A DNA stretch of 12,155 nucleotides, taken from Marinilabiliaceae bacterium (GTDB lineage Bacteria; Bacteroidota; Bacteroidia; Bacteroidales; Marinilabiliaceae). The notes beneath the pieces are model-generated. The model was not told where the DNA came from and searched no databases. It saw only the letters and a list, made by a program, of their open reading frames with translations. A program made the translations under genes and the position numbers. This document shows, piece after piece, positions 1 through 5,239 of the stretch. The DNA is taken from NCBI GenBank assembly GCA_027010905.1, contig JALVBA010000072.1, positions 1-12,155 of the forward strand, written 5' to 3'. How positions within the stretch are numbered: position 1 is the stretch's first letter; each line of letters opens with the position of its first letter.

Positions 1-159
1 TCCGTACGCATTATGATTAGTATCGTCAGCATCAAGTATTATTACTGGTGGCTCTTCTGTGTATGATTTAATAAATTGTGTTACAAACATTTTTGCAATA
101 TTGTAAAGCTCACTTCTTTGAATTGAAAAAGACATTAAATGATGTAGGCCACCTAACAA
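1..159 (-). pseudogene. Transposase fragment, IS1380-like, cut by window edge
   Basis: On the minus strand an open frame runs from about 159 to the left edge. It contains RSELYNIAKMFVTQFI and, further on, VIILDADDTNHNAYG. From memory of the family, this is the segment of IS1380-type DDE transposases around the first catalytic Asp (the LDxDDT motif), preceded by a helix of the RxxLYxxAxxFVxxFI kind. The frame is closed upstream by a stop at 160-162, and an ATG lies at 133-135. Just upstream, a second frame reads PTSFNVFFNS, which resembles the usual QPTxSRxEN stretch before this helix; this suggests a frameshift near 123-130. The N-terminal ~100 residues expected of such a protein are absent, so the copy is probably decayed. 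What lies beyond the left edge is unknown. The family name is less certain than the transposase call. Confidence 0.55.
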
Positions 160-346
160 TTAAAACAATTAAGCATCGTATAAATAGCCGCAATGTGTGT
201 CCCACTGATATTGCGGGTTTGAAGAAAACACTTCACGATACCTTATATTATTGTAGAATTAATTTTTACGGCTTGTCTACCTTTTGTGTTGGTTAATAAG
301 TTAAGTGACGATGTGACTCATCGCCACATCGCCACTCTGATTCTAT
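160..346. other. Non-coding stretch between transposase fragment and mutB
   Basis: I see no credible gene here. An inverted repeat CCGCAAT (188-194) / ATTGCGG (210-216) with a 15-base loop lies in the middle and may belong to the end of the decayed insertion sequence, although no clear terminal repeat or target duplication is visible. A stronger hairpin lies at 304-336 and is listed separately. The plus-strand open frame at 78-296 runs antisense across the transposase remnant and this stretch, and its low-complexity product resembles nothing I know. Confidence 0.4.
304..336 (-). terminator. Hairpin just downstream of mutB, possible terminator
   Basis: In the mutB direction the sequence AGTGGCGATGTG pairs with CACATCGTCACT across a 9-base loop. 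All 12 positions pair if one G-T wobble is allowed. It begins 11 bases past the mutB stop codon. There is no T-tract after it, so it is not a classical intrinsic terminator; it could be an RNA 3'-end stabiliser or a small dispersed palindrome. The arm contains TGGCGATG twice in tandem. Confidence 0.4.
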
Positions 347-2497
347 CTACTCCTCTATACTTTGTAGTAACAGCGAAAGTATCTCAATAGCGGCTTTTGA
401 GACCGATGTTCCAGGGCCAAAAATAGCAACTGCGCCTGCATCGTAGAGATACTGATAATCCTGTGCAGGAATTACTCCTCCACAAATCACCATAATATCA
501 TCACGCCCAAGTTTTTTCAACTCTTCTATAACTTGTGGAACGAGGGTCTTATGCCCTGCTGCAAGTGACGATACTCCCAAAACATGAATATCATTCTCAA
601 CAGCTTGTTTGGCAGCTTCGGCAGGTGTCTGGAACAGAGGTCCCATATCCACATCAAAACCGATATCAGCATAACCGGTAGCCACCACTTTAGCACCACG
701 GTCGTGACCGTCCTGCCCCATTTTGGCAATCATAATTCGAGGCTGACGCCCCTCTTTACCGGCAAAGTCATTTGCCATCTCTCTCGCTTTTTCAAACTCA
801 CCATCTTTGGCAGCTTCCGATGAGTACACTCCTGAAATTGATCTGATCACGGCATTATATCTCCCAACTATTTTTTCACATGCATAAGAAATCTCCCCTA
901 AGGTAGCACGTTTTTGTGCTGCATCAACAGCCAACTCAAGTAAATTTCCTTTTTTTGTTTTCACACACTCGGTAATCGCATTAAGTGCAGCCTGCACCTC
1001 CTGCTCGTTTCTGTTAGCACGAAGCATTTTCAGTCTTTCTATCTGAGAAATACGTACTGCAGAGTTATCGATATCCAGAATATCTATTGGATCCTCCTTC
1101 TCAAGGCGATATTTATTCACTCCTACAATAGTCTGCTTACCACTGTCTATTTTTGCCTGAGTACGGGCGGCAGCCTCTTCGATTCTCATCTTTGGTACTC
1201 CCGACTCAATGGCCTTTGCCATTCCGCCTAACTTCTCAATCTCCTCAATATGTGCCCAGGCCTTATGCACCAACTCATTTGTTAACGACTCCACATAGTA
1301 TGAACCTGCCCATGGGTCAACAGCCCTACATATCTGTGTCTCATCTTGAATATATATTTGAGTATTACGGGCTATACGTGCCGAAAAATCCGTTGGTAGA
1401 GCAATAGCCTCGTCAAGGGCATTTGTGTGTAACGACTGTGTGTGTCCCAGTGCCGCACCCATTGCCTCAATGCAGGTACGTCCCACATTGTTGTACGGAT
1501 CCTGCTCTGTTAACGACCACCCCGAAGTTTGTGAGTGAGTACGCAAAGCAAGTGACTTAGGGTTTTTAGGATTGAACTGCTTAACCATCTTTGCCCACAA
1601 CATTCTTCCAGCACGCATCTTGGCAATCTCCATAAAATGGTTCATCCCAATAGCCCAGAAGAATGAGAGACGAGGTGCAAACGTGTCAATATCCATCCCT
1701 GCATCAACACCCGCACGAAGATACTCCAAACCATCGGCCAGAGTGTAAGCCAACTCAATATCGGCAGTGGCACCGGCCTCCTGCATGTGGTAACCCGATA
1801 TTGAGATAGAGTTGAACTTAGGCATGTTTTTAGAGGTGTACTCAAAAATATCAGCAATAATCTTCATCGAAAATTCAGGTGGGTAGATGTAGGTGTTACG
1901 CACCATGAACTCCTTAAGGATGTCATTCTGGATAGTACCTGAAAGCTGCTCCAGTTTCACACCCTGCTCCAATCCGGCAACAATGTAAAATGCAAGCACC
2001 GGAAGCACGGCTCCATTCATTGTCATCGAAACAGACATCTTATCCAAAGGAATACTATCAAACAGGATATTCATATCGAGAATTGAGTCGATGGCAACAC
2101 CTGCCTTTCCCACGTCACCAACAACACGCTCATGATCTGAATCGTACCCGCGGTGTGTAGCAAGGTCGAATGCAACAGACAACCCTTTTTGCCCCGACGC
2201 AAGGTTTCGGCGATAGAAAGCGTTTGACTCTTCAGCTGTTGAAAAGCCTGCATACTGACGAATCGTCCATGGTCGCATGGCAAACATAGCTGAGTATGGC
2301 CCATGTAAAAAAGGCGGTAATCCGGCGGCATAGTTCAGATGCTCCATCCCCTGAAGGTCTTCATTGGTATAAACACCCTTCAGAGGTATCCTCTCTGATG
2401 TTTCCCAGTTACCTTTAGCATCGGTCTTTTTTGATTTAACGCCAGTCTCTTGCTGAGGCGTTTTTTTGAAATCTATATTCTTAAAATCTGGTCTCAT
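347..2497 (-). CDS. mutB: Methylmalonyl-CoA mutase, large (catalytic) subunit
   Basis: This is the catalytic subunit of adenosylcobalamin-dependent methylmalonyl-CoA mutase, which interconverts succinyl-CoA and (R)-methylmalonyl-CoA in the cytoplasm; in anaerobic Bacteroidota this leads to propionate. The 716-residue length matches the family. The N-terminal TIM-barrel part carries TIRQYAGF (Tyr82), the run ending FMVRNTYIYPP (Arg200) and SISGYHMQEAG (His237), which line up with Tyr89, Arg207 and His244 of the Propionibacterium enzyme. The C-terminal B12 domain has the intact DxHxxG motif, DGHDRG at 596-601 with His598 as cobalt ligand, followed by the usual GVSSL and GGVIP loops. It is complete, with ATG start and TAG stop. 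It lies downstream of mutA on the same strand, but a GxxExxY gene and repeats lie between them. One repeat copy ends 8 bp before the ATG, so the leader of mutB is repeat-derived. No Shine-Dalgarno site is visible. Confidence 0.97.
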   Translation of the reverse strand: MRPDFKNIDFKKTPQQETGVKSKKTDAKGNWETSERIPLKGVYTNEDLQGMEHLNYAAGLPPFLHGPYSAMFAMRPWTIRQYAGFSTAEESNAFYRRNLASGQKGLSVAFDLATHRGYDSDHERVVGDVGKAGVAIDSILDMNILFDSIPLDKMSVSMTMNGAVLPVLAFYIVAGLEQGVKLEQLSGTIQNDILKEFMVRNTYIYPPEFSMKIIADIFEYTSKNMPKFNSISISGYHMQEAGATADIELAYTLADGLEYLRAGVDAGMDIDTFAPRLSFFWAIGMNHFMEIAKMRAGRMLWAKMVKQFNPKNPKSLALRTHSQTSGWSLTEQDPYNNVGRTCIEAMGAALGHTQSLHTNALDEAIALPTDFSARIARNTQIYIQDETQICRAVDPWAGSYYVESLTNELVHKAWAHIEEIEKLGGMAKAIESGVPKMRIEEAAARTQAKIDSGKQTIVGVNKYRLEKEDPIDILDIDNSAVRISQIERLKMLRANRNEQEVQAALNAITECVKTKKGNLLELAVDAAQKRATLGEISYACEKIVGRYNAVIRSISGVYSSEAAKDGEFEKAREMANDFAGKEGRQPRIMIAKMGQDGHDRGAKVVATGYADIGFDVDMGPLFQTPAEAAKQAVENDIHVLGVSSLAAGHKTLVPQVIEELKKLGRDDIMVICGGVIPAQDYQYLYDAGAVAIFGPGTSVSKAAIEILSLLLQSIEE

Positions 2498-2505
2498 AAT
2501 TTAAA

Positions 2506-2607
2506 TAGTTTGATGAACACAGAGGCACAAAGATGATTTTTTGTATTTATAATTGCACACACCGAAGGTGTGCTCAAAAACTTTGAGTCTTCGTGTCTCC
2601 GTGTTAA
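2506..2607 (-). repeat. Nested palindromic repeat, copy A
   Basis: This ~102 bp unit reads, in the minus direction, TTAACACGGAGACAC at its start and GTGTTCATCAAACTA at its end. The outer arms are imperfect inverted repeats (AACACGGAGACACGAAG against CTTTGTGCCTCTGTGTT, 14 of 17, with the mismatches compatible with G-T pairing). The centre has a perfect CACACC / GGTGTG stem with a 3-base loop (2558-2572). It is the most diverged of the three copies, especially in the AT-rich part between centre and arm. It fills the space between the stop of the GxxExxY gene and the start of mutB. The similarity to copy C may continue a few bases past the core, as ATGAGARA before TTAACAC. Confidence 0.85.
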
Positions 2608-2611
2608 TTTC

Positions 2612-3001
2612 TCATAACATTCCGTTTATTTTTCTTTTAATCCCATGGGATAGTACTGCTTCATGAAAATTTATTAATAGTCCTAACTTCTTATTCGCAA
2701 GTTTTAAATATGTTACCAGTTGAACCTCATGAACAGATAATATATCCTCAACAACCTTTAATTCAATTAGAATCTCGTTCTCAACAATAATATCAACATA
2801 AAAATACTTATCCAATTTAATACCTTTATATCTCAAAGGCAATTTCACCTGTCTCTCTGCCTTTATTCCTCTCTCTGCTAATTCAAATAACAAACACTCC
2901 TCATAAACTGACTCTAACAAACCAGGCCCCATTTGACGATGAACTTCAATTGCAGCACCAATAATTACGTTTGTCAACTTGTTATACTGTTTCTCATTCA
3001 T
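2612..3001 (-). CDS. GxxExxY family protein (PD-(D/E)XK nuclease-like)
   Basis: This 129-residue protein belongs to the GxxExxY family, which is related to the PD-(D/E)XK nuclease superfamily; no cellular role is established to my knowledge. The naming motif is GLLESVY at 27-33. The nuclease-like core follows: YVDIIVENEILIELK gives Asp70 and Glu80-x-Lys82, and QLVTYLKL (94-101) is the conserved helix after it. The length is normal. I place the start at ATG 3001 (MNEKQY). The frame stays open upstream to 3067, but that extension (including ALCLCVSVF) is translated repeat sequence and is not expected to be made. The gene lies between mutA and mutB, and repeat copies begin 6 bp before its start and 4 bp after its stop. 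Its own promoter is not evident; it may be read through from mutA. No membrane segment or signal peptide is seen. Confidence 0.9.
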   Translation of the reverse strand: MNEKQYNKLTNVIIGAAIEVHRQMGPGLLESVYEECLLFELAERGIKAERQVKLPLRYKGIKLDKYFYVDIIVENEILIELKVVEDILSVHEVQLVTYLKLANKKLGLLINFHEAVLSHGIKRKINGML

Positions 3002-3007
3002 ATTAGA

Positions 3008-3116
3008 TAGTTTGATGAACACGGAGACACAGAGGCACAAAGCATTTCTATTTTGTAATAACCACACAGCAAAGGTGTGCCCATAAAAACTCTGTGTCTT
3101 AGTGTCTCTGTGTTAA
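3008..3116 (-). repeat. Nested palindromic repeat, copy B
   Basis: At 109 bp this is the longest copy. It differs from copy C by an 8-base insertion (AGAGGCAC in plus orientation) and two substitutions, so B and C look like a recent tandem duplication with a 138 bp period. The central stem is CACAGC (3065-3070) / GGTGTG (3074-3079) with one mismatched pair, while copies A and C have perfect stems. It forms the leader of the GxxExxY gene and ends 6 bp before its ATG. Confidence 0.9.
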
Positions 3117-3140
3117 ATTATCATACTGTTTTTCATTCAT
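3099..3140 (-). pseudogene. Remnant start of a second GxxExxY gene
   Basis: Between copies C and B an ATG at 3138-3140 opens MNEKQYDN, closely matching the first residues of the neighbouring GxxExxY gene (MNEKQYNK); the bases just before the ATG (TAAT) also match. After eight codons the frame enters repeat B, reads LTQRH and stops at 3099-3101. The spacer is therefore the 5' tip of a GxxExxY gene that was either partly duplicated or lost by deletion between repeats. The 13-codon frame is unlikely to be functional. Confidence 0.7.
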
Positions 3141-3145
3141 ATTAG

Positions 3146-3246
3146 TAGTTTGATGAACACGGAGACACAAAGCATTTCTATTTTGTAATAACCACACACC
3201 AAAGGTGTGCCCATAAAAACTCTGTATCTTAGTGTCTCTGTGTTAA
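3146..3246 (-). repeat. Nested palindromic repeat, copy C, overlapping the 3' end of mutA
   Basis: This 101 bp copy is nearly identical to copy B. The arms AACACAGAGACACTAAG and CTTTGTGTCTCCGTGTT are inverted repeats matching at 15 of 17 positions. The centre is a perfect CACACC (3195-3200) / GGTGTG (3204-3209) stem with loop AAA in plus orientation. Its first 18 bases in the minus direction are coding: they give the last five codons and stop of mutA. Confidence 0.9.
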
Positions 3247-5085
3247 TCTCTCATTAAACATCTTCAGCGTCTCCAGTACATTAGTGCGGACATGGATAAA
3301 GTGCTCCACTCCTTTTGCCTTCAACTCGTCCATTGTGGTAGGTGCACCGGCAACAACAAGAGTTGTCTCTCCCTTTAACAACTCTAATGCTTTAGGTGCA
3401 GCCTCTGTGTACTCATCATCCGAACTACAGAGAACAACAATATCAACACCTGCTTTTTTAGCTACCTCTACTCCCTCTTCAACAGTTGCAAATCCATTAT
3501 TGTCAACAATCTCATATCCGGCACAACCAAAAAAATTACCCATAAACTGCGAACGTGCAATCCTCATGGAGAGATTACCGAAGGTTAGCATGAATACTCT
3601 CGGTTGTTTTGTCGCTTTTTCGGTTGAGAGACGTAGTGCTTCAAACTCTTCAGCACCCCGAAAAAGATTTAATGGTTCTATTTCAGCCTCGTCACTCTTA
3701 GTATTGTAATTTTTAACCTCATCAATCTGTTCCGATATCTTCTCTGTGACATTTGGATACTCGTTAGTTCCAAGGAATTTCTCTCGTCTTGTAGCTACAG
3801 CTTTACGGCGTTGATTAGCAGATTTACCAATCAGCTTTTGAATAAATCCGGATTTTAATGCTGCCAGATAACCTCCCTTATCCTCTGTTTCAACAAACAG
3901 TTTCCACGCCTCTGTGGCAATACTATCGGTTAGATTCTCGATGTAGTACGAGCCGGCAGCCGCATCCTCAACCCTATCGAAATAGGACTCCTCTTTCAGT
4001 AGCAACTGCTGGTTTCTGGCTATTCGCTCTGAAAAATCATCCGGTGTTTTATAGAATGTGTCAAAAGGCAGTACGGTCAGCGACTGAGTACCTCCCAGTG
4101 TTGCCGACATGGCCTCGGTTTGTGTACGAAGCAGATTCACATAAGGATCATAAATTGTTTTGTTCCACTCTGATGTTTCACAATGGATATGCATTTTAGC
4201 TTTCTCTTTTGATTTGGGCTTGTACTGCTCAACAATATTTGCCCATAGCAAACGGGCTGCTCTCAGTTTGGCAATCTCCATAAAGTAGTTAGAGCCAACA
4301 CCGAAATTAAACTTTATATTTCCCGCTACATCATCAGCAGATACTCCTCTGTCTGTTAGTTGTGCCAGATACTCATTACCCATCGACAGAGCAAAAGCCA
4401 GCTCCTGCACAATGGTTGAACCTGCATTATTGAAGTAGTTTGCCCTCACTCCAATAGATTTGAAGTGGGGAAAATCTTTTAACGAATCAAGCACTCTTCT
4501 TGTAAAATCAAATACCTCATCAAAAGGACGACAAGCTTTTCCTGTAACCGTGTAGATTCCAAGTGGGTCGAAATTGATAGAGCCTTTTACTTTAGGCTTA
4601 TTGGCAAAGATAGTGGAGAGAACCTCCACAAGTGTATTGAAACCGGTCTTAACCTCAAAATTAACCTCTTCCTCTTCAACATCTATCCCCTCAAGAAGAG
4701 CAGTTATGTTCTCCTCAAATATTTCAGTGTCATCATCAAAACAGAACCCTAAAGAGGTGACTCCCTTTGTCAACAGGTCTAAGGCCTTTTTATTGGCTGA
4801 AGCAACATCACTGACGTTAATATCCTGCCTCACGAGCCAGCCACCGGTGTTAATATCATTACCTCTTATATATGGGAATTCTCCGGGAAGTACGTTCAGA
4901 TATGAAAGTGATTTTAAATCTTCAACTCTGGAAAACGGCCGAACACTGAAGCCCTCGTTTGTACGCCACACAAGCCTTTTCTCAAAATCAGCACCTTTCA
5001 GGTCTGCTTTAACCTTCTCCATCCATGCCTCTGTTGATACAGGAGGGAAATCATTAAAAAGTCGTTGTTCTTTATTTTCTTGCAT
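3229..5085 (-). CDS. mutA: Methylmalonyl-CoA mutase, small subunit
   Basis: This is the non-catalytic partner of MutB in the heterodimeric methylmalonyl-CoA mutase. At 618 residues it has the family's usual length. It shares the TIM-barrel fold, seen in the run FGVGSNYFMEIAKLRAARLLWANI and in TSEWNKTIYDPYVNLLRTQTEA, which parallel segments of the large subunit. The C-terminal B12-like domain begins near residue 496 (RVFMLTFGNL) but lacks the DxHxxG cobalamin motif, as known for this subunit. The last residues, LTQRH, and the stop are encoded inside repeat copy C, so the native C-terminus appears to have been replaced; the family core up to HVRTNVLETLKMF is intact. ATG 5085 is chosen because it begins the conserved N-terminus and lies about 23 bp after a TAnnTTTG promoter element. 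In many relatives mutB follows directly, whereas here ~730 bp intervene. Confidence 0.95.
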   Translation of the reverse strand: MQENKEQRLFNDFPPVSTEAWMEKVKADLKGADFEKRLVWRTNEGFSVRPFSRVEDLKSLSYLNVLPGEFPYIRGNDINTGGWLVRQDINVSDVASANKKALDLLTKGVTSLGFCFDDDTEIFEENITALLEGIDVEEEEVNFEVKTGFNTLVEVLSTIFANKPKVKGSINFDPLGIYTVTGKACRPFDEVFDFTRRVLDSLKDFPHFKSIGVRANYFNNAGSTIVQELAFALSMGNEYLAQLTDRGVSADDVAGNIKFNFGVGSNYFMEIAKLRAARLLWANIVEQYKPKSKEKAKMHIHCETSEWNKTIYDPYVNLLRTQTEAMSATLGGTQSLTVLPFDTFYKTPDDFSERIARNQQLLLKEESYFDRVEDAAAGSYYIENLTDSIATEAWKLFVETEDKGGYLAALKSGFIQKLIGKSANQRRKAVATRREKFLGTNEYPNVTEKISEQIDEVKNYNTKSDEAEIEPLNLFRGAEEFEALRLSTEKATKQPRVFMLTFGNLSMRIARSQFMGNFFGCAGYEIVDNNGFATVEEGVEVAKKAGVDIVVLCSSDDEYTEAAPKALELLKGETTLVVAGAPTTMDELKAKGVEHFIHVRTNVLETLKMFNERLTQRH

Positions 5086-5108
5086 AATGAAATTTTTGTT
5101 TCATGCCG

Positions 5109-5116
5109 CAAAAGTA
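5109..5116 (-). promoter_or_regulatory. Bacteroidota-type -7 element upstream of mutA
   Basis: In the minus direction TACTTTTG fits the Bacteroidota -7 consensus TAnnTTTG and lies 23 bases before the mutA ATG. The -33 TTTG box is not clear: ATTG is present about 15 bases further upstream, closer than the usual spacing. A small inverted repeat ATGAAA / TTTCAT (5087-5104) lies between the element and the start codon. This probably drives mutA, the GxxExxY gene and mutB. Confidence 0.5.
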
Positions 5117-5239
5117 ACTATTTAGAGCACACAATAGAAGATTTTAATCTTTTTTAATACTGCTCTACAACATGACTAACAACTACTTAATAAACTATCT
5201 ATATATGTAAATTAGATGATATGTATTGGAGCTGGCAGC

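Noticed and set aside
78..296. Plus-strand open frame of 72 codons at the left edge
   Set aside because: It overlaps the transposase fragment on the opposite strand, where the protein similarity is far better, and it has no start signal or recognisable motif.
3008..3246. Two near-identical units in tandem, considered as a CRISPR array
   Set aside because: The units are ~100 bp, internally palindromic and only three in number; the spacers are gene fragments and no cas genes are present.
3284..3709. Plus-strand open frame of 141 codons antisense to mutA
   Set aside because: Its product is a low-complexity Ser/Ala-rich shadow of the MutA B12-like domain.
4574..5125. Plus-strand open frame of 183 codons antisense to mutA
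   Set aside because: The composition is that of a mirror frame of a strongly conserved gene (Ser/Thr/Leu-rich), and no domain or start signal is seen.
5138..5155. AAGATT/AATCTT hairpin followed by T-run on the plus strand, as a terminator
   Set aside because: No plus-strand gene ends here, and the stem is short and AT-only; it is probably chance in the AT-rich mutA upstream region.
5086..5239. Cobalamin riboswitch upstream of mutA
   Set aside because: The region is only 154 bp, AT-rich, and shows no recognisable B12-box; a promoter element lies 23 bp from the start, leaving almost no leader.
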